A model generated the notes under the pieces. It saw nothing but the letters and a program-made list of their open reading frames with translations, did not search any database and was not told where the DNA came from. A program made the translations under genes and the position numbers. Positions 8,920 to 17,609 of a DNA stretch of 64,000 nt are shown here, one piece after another. Within the stretch, counting starts at the first letter, position 1. Each line of letters starts with the position of its first letter. The stretch lies in NCBI GenBank assembly GCA_963975425.1, contig CAXBGS010000001.1, positions 248,001 through 312,000 on the forward strand, in the 5' to 3' direction. The stretch is from CAXBGS01 sp963975425. Its GTDB lineage: Bacteria > Planctomycetota > Planctomycetia > Pirellulales > Pirellulaceae.

Positions 8920-9384
8920 CCAGGATTCGTCGAGGTCAACAAGGGGTGGTGAATAGGTCGTGACTCTTTAGTTGCAAGCTCTTACCGCTGACTATGCGGT
9001 AAATCGCCGTTTGCTTCACTTGCTGCAGCCTTCGATCGTGTTTACTAACTTTGATATGTCCAGCGCATGCAGCACTGCCGTTGACGCTGTTCGGGATACA
9101 TAGCGAACGGACTGTTCGTCGTCGAATCTAGCGTCATTCCTATCACTTGCTCTGCTTGTCGAGCTGTGAAAGTGTAAACGCACGGTGAAGTGCAGCTAGG
9201 CCTTTGGCCATCCGTTCTTGTATGCGTTGGTCGGCGAACCAAGTCTTTCAGATCATCGATGTGCGAGCCTATCAGCTACACCAAATCGTTAACCTAGAAG
9301 TCACCTCGGGAACCCAGAGTGTCATCCTCTCGGGCATCAAGTTCTTCTATCAAACCACTTGCCCACGCTGATGGATAGTGCTTG
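8920..9384. other. no gene recognised
   Basis: No convincing gene or motif on either strand. The stretch lies between the AraC fragment and a transposase relic and is probably decayed mobile DNA. Confidence 0.5.
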
Positions 9385-9662
9385 AGCAAACCAAAATCAA
9401 GAAGGTCACGGCGCTAGGCGAGTTTGCAGATTGCGTGCGTCGTCACTGGGGCATCGAGTCGATGCACTGAGTGCTGGACGTAGTGCTTCACGAGGATGCG
9501 AGCCGAATCCGAACAAAGAACGCGACGTCGAACATGAGCTTTACCCGACGATTTGTCATGACACTTCTCAAGCGAGACACTTACAAGCGAACCTCAAATG
9601 GGAAACGCAAGAAGGCTGGCCGGAACAAGGATTTTCTTCGAAACCTCCTTTTTTCAGCATGA
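9385..9662 (+). pseudogene. ISAs1-family transposase, C-terminal relic with internal stop
   Basis: KVTALGEFADCVRRHWGIES followed by MH-stop-VLDVVLHEDASRIR and then RRFVMTLLKRDTYKRTSNGK matches the end of ISAs1-type transposases (HWGIEN..LHWVLDV..EDxSR). A TGA at the position where a TGG (Trp) is expected interrupts the frame. The N-terminal two thirds are absent, and no terminal repeats were found. Confidence 0.7.
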
Positions 9663-9727
9663 TTTTGGTGCAATCGTCGTGCTCGACCGGGCCTTGCAGC
9701 CGATCTGTCGTCAGGCGATTACTTTTA

Positions 9728-10656
9728 GAGCCTATCCGAAAACTCCGGCTCTGCTGAATGTGAAATAGGCGCATGCTAGTTGTAGAGCAGCGACATGGTT
9801 GTCGATCTTTTTCTCCCAGCGTACCAAGACCGCTCGGAACCGATTGAGCCAGCTGTGTGTTCGTTCAACTACCCAGCGTCTCGGACGCTCACCCCGTTGT
9901 CTCTTGAGTTCGCGTTTTTCTTCGGCACGCGATCGCACATGTGCGGTGTAATGGTAGACGCTTTCGATCAGTGTGTGCATGGAGGCTGACTGATAGCCTT
10001 TGTCCAAACAAATGTGCTCATCAAATTCATTGTGTTCGCGAGGCCAACGAACAAGGCAGTGCTCAATCGTTTCCTGCAACAGCTTGATGTCGTGAGTGTT
10101 TGCTCCATCCACGATGAGCGAAATCGGAATGCCTGCCGCTTCTGTCATGAGCGATCTTTTTGTCCCGAGTTTTCCTCGATCAGTCGGGTTTTTGCCCGTT
10201 GCATCACCACCGAGCGGAGCTTTCGCCATCGCCCCATCGACACTTTGCCATGTCCAATCCAGGCCAACCAACTCGTCATAGACTTCTAATGCCAGTTGCC
10301 ATAGATCGTCGAAAACGCCGAAGCCCACCCACTCTTGAAAGTACGCGTGAGCAGTGCTGCCCGCGGCGAGACATCGCGGGATTGCTTTCCATTGACACCC
10401 AGTACGCATTCGATAGAAGATGGCATCGGCAACGCCACGAAGGTTGGCTCTCGGGCGACCGCCCTTGCCGCAATCTTCGTATATCGGAAGCACGGCATTC
10501 ATCTGTTCCCAAAGTTCATCAGACATTCGGAAATGGTCGAAGCTGGTGGCACCGTCCATGGTGAGTCCCCTGCGAGTAGTTGAAAGTGTGGTAACTCTCA
10601 AATACCAAAGGGGCTCACCTGCTTTTCAATATCAAAAACGGTTTCCGGATAGGCTC
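9728..10656 (-). mobile_element. intact IS5-family (IS427-like) insertion sequence
   Basis: A 929-bp element. The left end GAGCCTATCCGAAAA (9728-9742) and the right end TTTCCGGATAGGCTC (10642-10656) are inverted repeats with one mismatch over 15 positions. Both sides are flanked by the trinucleotide TTA (9725-9727 and 10657-10659), a 3-bp target duplication typical of this group. The single transposase gene is uninterrupted, so the element looks recent. Confidence 0.85.
9732..10559 (-). CDS. IS5-family DDE transposase
   Basis: 275 residues from ATG 10559, with an AGGGGA ribosome-binding site nine bases upstream. The N-terminal DNA-binding part has MSDELWEQMNAVLP, then GGRPRANLRGVADAIFYRMRT and GCQWKAIP. 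The DDE core has WQSVDGAMAKAPLGGD (first D), IVDGANTHD (second D region) and DKGYQS, with the Y-(2)-R-(3)-E-like RRWVVERTHSWLNRFR. Many IS427-group elements split this gene with a frameshift; here it is one frame. It is probably functional. Confidence 0.9.
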   Translation of the reverse strand: MDGATSFDHFRMSDELWEQMNAVLPIYEDCGKGGRPRANLRGVADAIFYRMRTGCQWKAIPRCLAAGSTAHAYFQEWVGFGVFDDLWQLALEVYDELVGLDWTWQSVDGAMAKAPLGGDATGKNPTDRGKLGTKRSLMTEAAGIPISLIVDGANTHDIKLLQETIEHCLVRWPREHNEFDEHICLDKGYQSASMHTLIESVYHYTAHVRSRAEEKRELKRQRGERPRRWVVERTHSWLNRFRAVLVRWEKKIDNHVAALQLACAYFTFSRAGVFG

Positions 10657-10699
10657 TTAATTTCTCAGCCGCATACAAATGCTCGTAACAGTGCCGTTC

Positions 10700-11656
10700 T
10701 CACGCAGACGCAGTTGCTAAAGGAGGGAACGCCAATCCAGCAATCGCCTCGGTGAAACTCTCGGAAACTTCCCAAAGCCGTGATGCGACAGCGTCATCTT
10801 TAGCTTTTTCCGGAATCTCAGCCGGTACGGGAAAACCTCGAGTCTCACCAAATTTATGCGGCCCGAAGTATCCACCGGGAACGGCATCCGGTGAAGCCGC
10901 AGCGAACAATGTCGGCAATGCACCTTGCGTCGCCGGCTGGAACAAAAACCACATGAGCGAACGCGACAAGCCCATTGGGCTCCAACGTCCCGGGCCGTTG
11001 TGCAACAGATCAGTTCGTGAAACACCGGGGTGAGCAGCAATGCTGTCGATACCCCAACCACCTGCTTGGCTTCGGCGATGTAATTCCAAGGCGAACATAA
11101 GGCAAGCGAGCTTTGATTGGCTATAAACGGGAAACGGCTTGTAGTTTTTCTCAGCCTGCAAATCCTCGAAATCAATCGCTCCTCCGCGAGCGGCGACGCT
11201 TGATACCGAAACTACACGAGGGTTTGTTCCGTTTTTCAGCAACGGTAGCAGCCCAGCAGTAAGCGCAAAATGGCCTAGATAGTTCGTGCCAAACTGCAAC
11301 TCAAAACCGTCTGTTGTTTCCAGTCGCTTTGGCGGTACCATCACTCCAGCATTGTTGATAAGTGTGTCGAGGCTGTCTCGCTGACGTCCAAGTCGCGAGG
11401 AAAACTCCGCCACCGATTTAAGACTGGCAAGATCGAGCTGTTCAAACTCGACATTCGCCGACGATACTTCGCCTCGAATTCTCTCGACGGCAGCCGCACC
11501 TTTCTCAGGATTGCGTCCTGCGATGATAACTTCACCACCAGCCTTCGCGAGTTCCAACGCGCATTCGAACCCCAATCCTCCCGTTCCTGTAATGACGATC
11601 CTTCGACCCTCCTGACTTGGAATGTTCCGGGCCGTCCATCTTTCATTTTTACGCAT
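10700..11656 (-). CDS. short-chain dehydrogenase/reductase (retinol-dehydrogenase-like)
   Basis: 318 residues from ATG 11656, preceded by a strong AAGGAG. Classical SDR parts: nucleotide-binding glycine motif (IVITGTGGLGFE), NNAGVM, the catalytic serine region (RVVSVSSVAARGG) and the Y-x-x-x-K pair in FPVYSQSKLA, then HPGVSRTDLL. The glycine loop is one residue shorter than the usual TGxxxGxG (TGTGGLG), which may impair cofactor binding or reflect local decay. The substrate cannot be told. The gene stands between an IS and a transporter fragment. Confidence 0.8.
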   Translation of the reverse strand: MRKNERWTARNIPSQEGRRIVITGTGGLGFECALELAKAGGEVIIAGRNPEKGAAAVERIRGEVSSANVEFEQLDLASLKSVAEFSSRLGRQRDSLDTLINNAGVMVPPKRLETTDGFELQFGTNYLGHFALTAGLLPLLKNGTNPRVVSVSSVAARGGAIDFEDLQAEKNYKPFPVYSQSKLACLMFALELHRRSQAGGWGIDSIAAHPGVSRTDLLHNGPGRWSPMGLSRSLMWFLFQPATQGALPTLFAAASPDAVPGGYFGPHKFGETRGFPVPAEIPEKAKDDAVASRLWEVSESFTEAIAGLAFPPLATASA

Positions 11657-11690
11657 AAGAGTCTCCTTAGTTGATTTGACATTCTTGAGC

Positions 11691-11984
11691 TTAATTGGCA
11701 ATTGGCTTAAACCCATCTTGCGATCCATTGACTGCAACGGAGAAGGCCATTCCAGTGAATCGGCCGAGTTGAATATCGCTCAGTCCGAGGTCGGTTTTTG
11801 TCGACTCTGCAAGCACGAAGGGGAGTATTCGGCCAATCTGCTTCACAGCGCTGATGAGCAAAAGTGCTAGTACAAACACTCGTATCCGCCGCCCAGACAA
11901 GTAGGCTGACGAACCTTGCTGCGCCAGTGCCCTTGCAGGCACTAAATAATCAACAATGTCATCAGATTTCAGAATACTCCCCAT
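11691..11984 (-). pseudogene. MFS transporter, N-terminal fragment
   Basis: The first transmembrane helix of a major-facilitator protein is clear (RVFVLALLLISAVKQIGRIL, then PFVLAESTKTDLGLSDIQLG and RFTGMAFSVAV). Similarity ends there and the frame closes after a short unrelated tail. About 60 of an expected 400 residues remain. Confidence 0.55.
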
Positions 11985-12001
11985 CGCTAGCTAGATACCC
12001 C

Positions 12002-12730
12002 TTATCGCTTACGAGCCTCTGCCGGCTGGTATGCGATTCGCGATGAAAAATCTTTCCATTTCCCCGATTGTCCTGTCTTCGCAACAGTACCACCTCGGTA
12101 TTCACAGAAGACTTTCGTTTGATTGTCAAACACGAAGTAGCGAGGGTCAGCGATCGCCCGAAAAACTACGTTTGAGGGCACGAGCTTGAATTCGCTGTAT
12201 TGCCTGCCTCCCTCTGACCAAGTCCGCTCCATCGTTAATTTGACGGAGAAAGACCGGAGCCGTGCAGGAATTGGAACAGTGAATTCAACCGCTTTTCCAT
12301 TTGTAAGAGTGGCCCAATTCGCAGTGATAAGTTGCGGAATAACTGGCGTCGCATTGAGATCGGCGGGGGCGTCGGCAACGCTTTGCTTGGTTTTTCCTGT
12401 TGAATTAGTGTGGGAAAAGGTAACTTTCCCGTTCTTGACTACGGCTGTCGAGGTCTCACCTAACTGCAACTGATCAAACCGCACGGCGATCAGCTTGCCG
12501 GATTGATACGTAGCTTCAAGCTCTGTAGCAGGCTTTCCGTTGCCATCCGTGAAATGCTCAAAGTAGATTTGATTTGGGCCATCCACCTTGGTGCCTTTTT
12601 CAAAAGTGAACAAAGCTCGATTGCCACCGCTCGCCGGAAAGGCTTCGCCCTTGGAGACGTAACTGACTTCCTGAGCTGTAAGTGTGAGTCCTGACGTGAG
12701 GAAAACGAAAGTAAGTAACAGTAATCGCAT
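12002..12730 (-). CDS. secreted hypothetical protein
   Basis: 242 residues from ATG 12730, with AAAGGA upstream. A signal peptide (MRLLLLTFVFLTSGLTLTA, cleavage near TAQE) is followed by an all-beta-looking region with repeated F-x-F patterns. I do not recognise the family. A promoter/operator module 64-102 bases upstream is nearly the same as the one upstream of the PQQ-propeller gene, so the two are probably co-regulated by the nearby TetR protein. The product should be periplasmic. Confidence 0.65.
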   Translation of the reverse strand: MRLLLLTFVFLTSGLTLTAQEVSYVSKGEAFPASGGNRALFTFEKGTKVDGPNQIYFEHFTDGNGKPATELEATYQSGKLIAVRFDQLQLGETSTAVVKNGKVTFSHTNSTGKTKQSVADAPADLNATPVIPQLITANWATLTNGKAVEFTVPIPARLRSFSVKLTMERTWSEGGRQYSEFKLVPSNVVFRAIADPRYFVFDNQTKVFCEYRGGTVAKTGQSGKWKDFSSRIAYQPAEARKR

Positions 12731-12793
12731 GGTTAATCCTTTGTTAAGTGCGACCAAATTGCGAGAGATGACACATTGACACTTATCGTCATC

Positions 12794-12832
12794 GTGTCAG
12801 TATTTACGTTTTGACAATATGTGTCAACATGG
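12794..12832 (-). promoter_or_regulatory. promoter with overlapping operator (module copy 1)
   Basis: On the minus strand TTGACA is followed by a 17-base spacer and AATACT. GACAC directly after the -10 forms TGACAC inverted repeats with neighbouring copies (12777-12782 with 12794-12799; TTGACAATATGTGTCAA at 12811-12827). The same frame of bases (GTGTCAGTAT, 18 bases, TGTCAACATGG on the plus strand) recurs at 15060-15098. It probably drives the secreted-protein gene and is a TetR target. Confidence 0.6.
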
Positions 12833-13060
12833 ATTTGCAGAACGAGCGTCTTCAGCTGGGAAAAATCGTCGACAAACGGAATTTCTTGCCTTTTGCGCAG
12901 CGGAGGGAGCATCGACGATAGTTGCTATCGAGGCCTTTGTCGTTTGCTCGAAGTAAACGAAAACGTCGCAAACGGGCCATTGTGGACTGGCTATCCTGCG
13001 AGGTAAGGCACTATCTCGGTTCGCCGCCAGGCGCTGGCGGGCTTCAATAGAAGTCGCCAA
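12833..13060. other. no gene recognised
   Basis: Stretch between the duplicated promoter module and the end of the PQQ-propeller gene. Open frames exist on both strands, but none has a recognisable motif, ribosome-binding site or conserved neighbour. Confidence 0.4.
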
Positions 13061-14896
13061 CTAATGAACGACATCGAGTTCATAGCAAACCATCTCTTCC
13101 GCATTGCGAACAAACAGCTTCCTCTGAGCAATGACTGGATGATTCCAAGTGATGCCGTTGACGGAAGAGATACGTGCGATTTCTTCGAGTTTGTCAGGAC
13201 TGGCTTTTACCAGCACAAGTTCGCCTTCTTCTGTCGTGACAAGAAGAGTCTCCATGTCCCTGACCATCAACACTTGGCCATGACCAAAACCGCGACGCTT
13301 CCATACGTTGTCGCCCGTCTCCGCATCAAGGCATACGAGTAACCTTCCGTCAAAACCATACAGATAGCCATCGTGAAAAACACAATCGTTGAAATAGGGC
13401 TTCATCGATTTCGTCCATTTTTCGACGGTCGTCCAAGCGTCACCGTCATGCTGAATGTCGATTCGCATAGTGCCGTTTCCATAACCGGTACCGAGGTAAA
13501 CGGTCGTGTCCACTACGGTTGGCTGAGTGATGCGAGCCATTTCACCGATGTCCCAGTCATGTCGCCATAACAATTGCCCAGTCGCAGGATCGACGGATTG
13601 AACGCCTCGATTACTGCTCATCAATACTTGGGCTACGCCGTCGATCACTGAAAGCTGCGGCGAACTGTATCCGTGACTGCCAAATCCAATGGACCAGACA
13701 ACTTTGCCACTCATTCTGTCTAATGCCACCATTGCATTTTCTTCTCCGCCGCCAGCGAACACGATTGCCGTCTCTTTCAATACCAGTGGAGAACTTGCGA
13801 AACCCCATTGAGGCAGAGGGACGCCCAATTCTTTTACAAGATCGAACTGCCAGACCATGTTCCCGGTAGCAGCATCAAGACACTGAACCAATCCAGAAGC
13901 ACCCAAGGTGTATAATTGTTTGTCGCGATACGTCGGGGTCGCACGAGGCCCGATGCCACCCATGGACGCCTCAAAACGTGACTCGGTTTGATTCGTCCAT
14001 ACTGGTTTGCCATCTGCCACTGAATATGCCGAAATCAGTTCGTTTTCACCACGTTGCTCCTGTGTGAATAGCAACGGATGGACAATGCAGAATGACGACC
14101 AACCGGGGCCAATCGGACGCCTCCAGAGTTCTTTGGGAGGATTTGATTCCCAATCCGCACCGAACGAAACCCCAGTCAGGATACTGTCGCGATTGGTTCC
14201 TCGAAACTCGGCCCAATCGGCTTCCCCTGCGTTATCAGGCAATTCAAACGCCATTGCAGGAGACGGCACTTCTGCAGAGCCACGAGCAATGAGCATTTCT
14301 TCTGCCGTTGGTCTCCATCTTGGCACCAGTACGAACTGGAAATCGGCATCAATGCTCCCCACTCGTGTAAACAAGGACCCAACCATCAAGATTGAAAATG
14401 CGATCAGCCCAATCCAGCCTTGTCTCGGCAACCCGAGCTTGCGACTGACTATGAAACCAAGCACTAACAGAGTTAGCGATACCGGAAGCCCGTATACCAG
14501 CATCACAATCCGCATGGACGAATGCATAGAAAACATGGCGGCGATGAATACGCAAACAATCAATGCTAACCCCGCCAACCGTTGTCGTAACGGCATCGCA
14601 TTTGACGTCAACCACCATATCGACAGCGCAAGGGCTCCCAAAAGTGGACCCAATTGCATCGAAATGAAGTGCAACATGGTCAACGGCATCAACCAACCAG
14701 GTACGAGCAGAAACAACCACATTGCAACGAGAATCAGTGCCGCTGTCCGTAAACGAATTGCTGGGCGTTGACGACCTCCATCGTCTTCCGAAGGATCGCT
14801 CTCGATTCGGTTGGGCTCAGTTCCTTTCGATACCCCGATGTGTGCCGAGTTAGATTCTCCAGGATTCTGGGCCAGTGTTTCTTCGTTTATTCCCAT
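13061..14896 (-). CDS. membrane-anchored PQQ-like beta-propeller protein
   Basis: 611 residues from ATG 14896. The N-terminal 50 residues are polar, then about five hydrophobic helices (residues about 50-200: AALILVAMWLFLLVPGWLMP, then LLGALALSIWWL, then LAGLALIVCVFIAAMF) anchor a C-terminal eight-bladed-type propeller. The propeller repeats are visible as WRRPIGPGWSS, YSVADGKPVWTNQ, LDAATGNMVWQFD, LDRMSGKVVWS, VDPATGQLLWRHD and LDAETGDNVWKRRG. This is a common planctomycete architecture (outer-membrane assembly BamB-like or quinoprotein-like). No catalytic residues are obvious, so a scaffold role is as likely as an enzyme. A TetR-type operator/promoter lies upstream. Confidence 0.8.
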   Translation of the reverse strand: MGINEETLAQNPGESNSAHIGVSKGTEPNRIESDPSEDDGGRQRPAIRLRTAALILVAMWLFLLVPGWLMPLTMLHFISMQLGPLLGALALSIWWLTSNAMPLRQRLAGLALIVCVFIAAMFSMHSSMRIVMLVYGLPVSLTLLVLGFIVSRKLGLPRQGWIGLIAFSILMVGSLFTRVGSIDADFQFVLVPRWRPTAEEMLIARGSAEVPSPAMAFELPDNAGEADWAEFRGTNRDSILTGVSFGADWESNPPKELWRRPIGPGWSSFCIVHPLLFTQEQRGENELISAYSVADGKPVWTNQTESRFEASMGGIGPRATPTYRDKQLYTLGASGLVQCLDAATGNMVWQFDLVKELGVPLPQWGFASSPLVLKETAIVFAGGGEENAMVALDRMSGKVVWSIGFGSHGYSSPQLSVIDGVAQVLMSSNRGVQSVDPATGQLLWRHDWDIGEMARITQPTVVDTTVYLGTGYGNGTMRIDIQHDGDAWTTVEKWTKSMKPYFNDCVFHDGYLYGFDGRLLVCLDAETGDNVWKRRGFGHGQVLMVRDMETLLVTTEEGELVLVKASPDKLEEIARISSVNGITWNHPVIAQRKLFVRNAEEMVCYELDVVH

Positions 14897-15043
14897 GGTT
14901 TTCTTGTCCAAAAAGACGTCCGAACAACCGAAATGCAAACACCACGTTGTGTTGATTGTTTTCCCAACCCAACTTGCGTGACAAGCGATAAAGAGTTGGA
15001 AGAAACCAATTCTCAGCAAGCCATTGGCACGGCATGACAGTGT

Positions 15044-15098
15044 GACACAATGTGTCGCAGTGTCAGTATCGGCATTGTTGCCAGCCTTGTCAACATGG
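15044..15098 (-). promoter_or_regulatory. promoter with TetR-type operator (module copy 2)
   Basis: A near-perfect palindrome GACACA-A-TGTGTC (15044-15056) is followed by the module GTGTCAGTAT, 18 bases, TGTCAACATGG (15060-15098). Read on the minus strand this is TTGACA, 17 bases, GATACT. It sits between the PQQ-propeller gene and the divergent tetR gene, so it can control both. Confidence 0.65.
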
Positions 15099-15198
15099 GA
15101 TTCGTTGAAGTCGCAAGAACCACGAACGTTGAGCCGTGACCACTGCTCGTTTTTCGTGTCTATTGACGATCTAACGAAATTTGTCAAAAATTAAAGCC

Positions 15199-15756
15199 AT
15201 GGAACAGGACAAAGCAGATCAAATCGTCGCCGAGGCAGCCAAGGTATTCATGAGGTACGGGTTCCGCCGTGTAACCATGGGGGAATTGGCCAAGGCTGCT
15301 GGCATGTCCCGACCTGCCCTCTACTTGGAGTTTGATTCTAAGGAACAGATATTCATCGAGGTCGTCAATCGTCTGACGAACGAGAATCTCAAACAGATAC
15401 GCGAGGGAATCGCTCGGTTGAAATCAGTCGATAAAAAGCTGGAATTGGCGTTTGAAGTTTGGACTGTCCGACCGTTCGAAATGATCCAGTCTTCACCTGA
15501 CGCTGCGGACCTCTACGACAGCGTCAAAGAATTTGCCGCTGAAGCAATATTAAAGTCGGCCGTTGAATTCGAAAACCTGCTGGCTGAAATCTTAGAGTTG
15601 GAGGTTCGGAAACAAAAGAAATTGAAACTGTCCGCCAAACGGATAGCCCGTATCATGCGCACGTCGTCAAAGGGCTTCCATCTCACAGCCAACGATGCCT
15701 CTGAACTTCGTGAGATGATCCGGGACATGCGCCGTATTGTACTCGCGAGTTCGTGA
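15199..15756 (+). CDS. TetR-family transcriptional regulator
   Basis: 185 residues from ATG 15199 (TTG 15181 would add six). The N-terminal HTH is canonical: AAKVFMRYGFRRVTMGELAK, then AAGMSRPALYLEFDSKEQIF. The C-terminal ligand domain is helical and not assignable. It is divergent from the PQQ-propeller gene, and the intervening palindromes plus the matching module at 12794-12832 suggest it represses the propeller gene, the secreted-protein gene and itself. TTGACGATC...TTTGTCAAA at the 5' end of its own frame may be an autoregulatory site. Confidence 0.8.
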   Translation: MEQDKADQIVAEAAKVFMRYGFRRVTMGELAKAAGMSRPALYLEFDSKEQIFIEVVNRLTNENLKQIREGIARLKSVDKKLELAFEVWTVRPFEMIQSSPDAADLYDSVKEFAAEAILKSAVEFENLLAEILELEVRKQKKLKLSAKRIARIMRTSSKGFHLTANDASELREMIRDMRRIVLASS

Positions 15757-15786
15757 GTCGGGCGATTCGTCGAAGGTTTTCGTTAA

Positions 15787-15980
15787 CATGCTCGTACTCA
15801 TCGGACTGAAGACCGAAACTCACGGCTTGAACCCGAAAGCACAAAAACTCATGCCGCTGACGTAAGACCGCGTGGATTCTTGACTCTCGGATTCAAGTTC
15901 CTGTTGTAACGATTCAACCTCGGATTTCGTCGCAATCGAACCTGCTTCAAGTCGCTCCTGAACGAGCGAAAGGAGCTGCG
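15787..15980. repeat. imperfect direct repeat, copy 1 (methyltransferase 3' end)
   Basis: About 190 bases closely similar to 16803-16998, from ATGCTCGTACTCA through CATGCCGCTGACGTAA to CGAAAGGAG. It is a diverged copy of the 3' end of the downstream-numbered methyltransferase gene and supplies, in another frame, the last residues of the 15947-16699 gene. Confidence 0.75.
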
Positions 15981-16699
15981 CATGATCTAAAGGTCATGAA
16001 ATTCATTCCACGAACTTCCGATTTCTGAACCAAGTCAAACCCATATGGATCGGCAATGTCAGCAATATCCGTTGGGGACAGCCGCAGCTTTGGGTAACAA
16101 CTGTGCAAGACTGACCATCCGTCGTCGCTATGTTCGTGAACGATGTCGTTGACCGTAACAATCTCTGAACCATATTCCAAAAGACACGTTTGAATTCGGC
16201 TTTTATCTTCACGAACCAGAAGGCACATTCGATCTCCTGCTGTTGCTTTTGAATAGTCACGAACAGAGATAAGAAAATGCCCACCCCGCTTCAACGTGGA
16301 CTTGGCAGAACGAAAGACTGCGTCGACTTGGCTTCGCGAGTTTAGGTGCAGGAGAGTGTCAGTCATGCATAGAATCAAGTCGGTTGCACCGGTCAGATGT
16401 TTTTTGAAATCAATCAGATCATCTTCGACCGGCTCGATTGGCAGCGTTGCTCGATTCTCTGTCAACTCATTCAAAAGCAATCTGCACTGCTCAATCGCAA
16501 CTACACTTGCACCTTGTTTCGCCGCAGCTACGGCATAGACGCCATGCCCAGCCCCAAGGTCGACCACGCTGTCTTGTGGCTTGATATTTAGGTGAGAGAG
16601 CGACTCGGTAGCAGCGGCGACCGCTTGATCAAAGTCACCCGTCATCCATGAATAGATTTTCCCAAGAACAGAATCGTAGTGTGGTTTTGCGTTGTTCAT
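15947..16699 (-). CDS. class I SAM-dependent methyltransferase (1 of 4)
   Basis: 250 residues from ATG 16699, with GGAG about ten bases upstream. Rossmann-fold methyltransferase: motif I VVDLGAGHGVYAVAAAKQGA, acidic motif II VVAIEQ, and the motif IV region DLILCMTDTLLHL, then LKRGGHFLISVRDYS. The substrate is unknown. The last 10-12 residues (CAAPFARSGAT) are read out of frame from a duplicated 3' end of the neighbouring methyltransferase, so the native C-terminus has been replaced by a recombination scar. It is the last gene of the Rrf2-headed run. Confidence 0.75.
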   Translation of the reverse strand: MNNAKPHYDSVLGKIYSWMTGDFDQAVAAATESLSHLNIKPQDSVVDLGAGHGVYAVAAAKQGASVVAIEQCRLLLNELTENRATLPIEPVEDDLIDFKKHLTGATDLILCMTDTLLHLNSRSQVDAVFRSAKSTLKRGGHFLISVRDYSKATAGDRMCLLVREDKSRIQTCLLEYGSEIVTVNDIVHEHSDDGWSVLHSCYPKLRLSPTDIADIADPYGFDLVQKSEVRGMNFMTFRSCAAPFARSGAT

Positions 16700-16802
16700 T
16701 TTGTGCTTGCTCCAGTCTACAACAGTGCGTGATGGATTTGCCGAAGTCAATGTTTAGCGTCCAAGGCAAGCATGACGGTTTCGGAAATTTCGCCGAATAG
16801 TA

Positions 16803-16998
16803 CATGCTCGTACTCAGCGGACTGTAAACCGAAAATCACGGCTTGCACCCGAAAGCGCAAAAGCTCATGCCGCTGACGTAAACCCGCGTGGCGTCTTGAC
16901 TCTCGGCTTCGAGTTCCTGTTGTAGCGACTTAATCTCGGATTTCGTGGCAATTGAACCTGCTTCAAGGCGATCCTGAACGTGCGAAAGGAGTTGTGCA
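16803..16998. repeat. imperfect direct repeat, copy 2 (native methyltransferase 3' end)
   Basis: Partner of 15787-15980, about 1016 bases away. Here the sequence is in frame as the C-terminus of the 16836-17609 methyltransferase, so this is the original and the other copy the duplicate. Confidence 0.75.
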
Positions 16999-17609
16999 TA
17001 GGTGTACTGGCTTCCTTGACCCTCAATGACCGCTTCGGCGCGAATGCGATCGAACGCAATTCCCGCGTCGACATACGTCGTAGGCAAGCGGAAACCCATT
17101 GCAGAGTCGGCTCCTTCGGCAGCGAGCATCCTTTGAAAGTACTCGGCCGTCTTATCGTGCGCATTCATCGGCGTGAGCCTACCCGGCACCATGGTTAAGT
17201 CGACTTCTTCAAAAACGACCTTCGCTCCGCGTTTCAAATATGCACAGAGGTTGCGAAGCGTATCTGATGGATTGTTTAAGTACATCAAGACTCGACGACC
17301 GACCAATGCGTCGAACGACTCCGTCTCAATACCGCTCAACTCTAGCGGTTCGTCGTTAACATCGGCCAATTCGTAATGTACGCGTTCGGCGGAGAGACCC
17401 TGCAACCGATCTCTTGCGGCTCTCAGATATTGCTCATTGTTGTCGATCGCAACGACTTGTCCCGACGAACCTACCAACTCAGTCAGAATTTCTGTGACCT
17501 CACCCGGCCCACATCCAATTTCCAATACTCGCATTCCGTTCGAGATGCCCGACTCGTCGAGGAAACGTCTCGTCGTTGAATTGTCGCGTTTTATGTTTTC
17601 ATTGCTCAT
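16836..17609 (-). CDS. class I SAM-dependent methyltransferase (2 of 4)
   Basis: 257 residues from ATG 17609. Motif I MRVLEIGCGPGEVTEILTEL, motif II VVAIDNNEQYL, post-I YELADVNDEP, motif IV region SFDALVGRRVLMYL, then LKRGAKVVFEEVDL. A UbiE/Methyltransf_11-like fold of typical length. The substrate is not evident. Its start overlaps the end of the lipoprotein-type methyltransferase by 11 bases, so the two are translationally coupled. Confidence 0.8.
   Translation of the reverse strand: MSNENIKRDNSTTRRFLDESGISNGMRVLEIGCGPGEVTEILTELVGSSGQVVAIDNNEQYLRAARDRLQGLSAERVHYELADVNDEPLELSGIETESFDALVGRRVLMYLNNPSDTLRNLCAYLKRGAKVVFEEVDLTMVPGRLTPMNAHDKTAEYFQRMLAAEGADSAMGFRLPTTYVDAGIAFDRIRAEAVIEGQGSQYTYAQLLSHVQDRLEAGSIATKSEIKSLQQELEAESQDATRVYVSGMSFCAFGCKP

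Noticed and set aside
12821..13060. Short frames on both strands between the secreted-protein and PQQ genes
   Set aside because: No ribosome-binding sites or recognisable motifs; they start within the promoter module.
14897..15187. N-terminal extension of the PQQ-propeller gene
   Set aside because: It runs through the operator/promoter module and shows no domain; ATG 14896 gives a sensible start.
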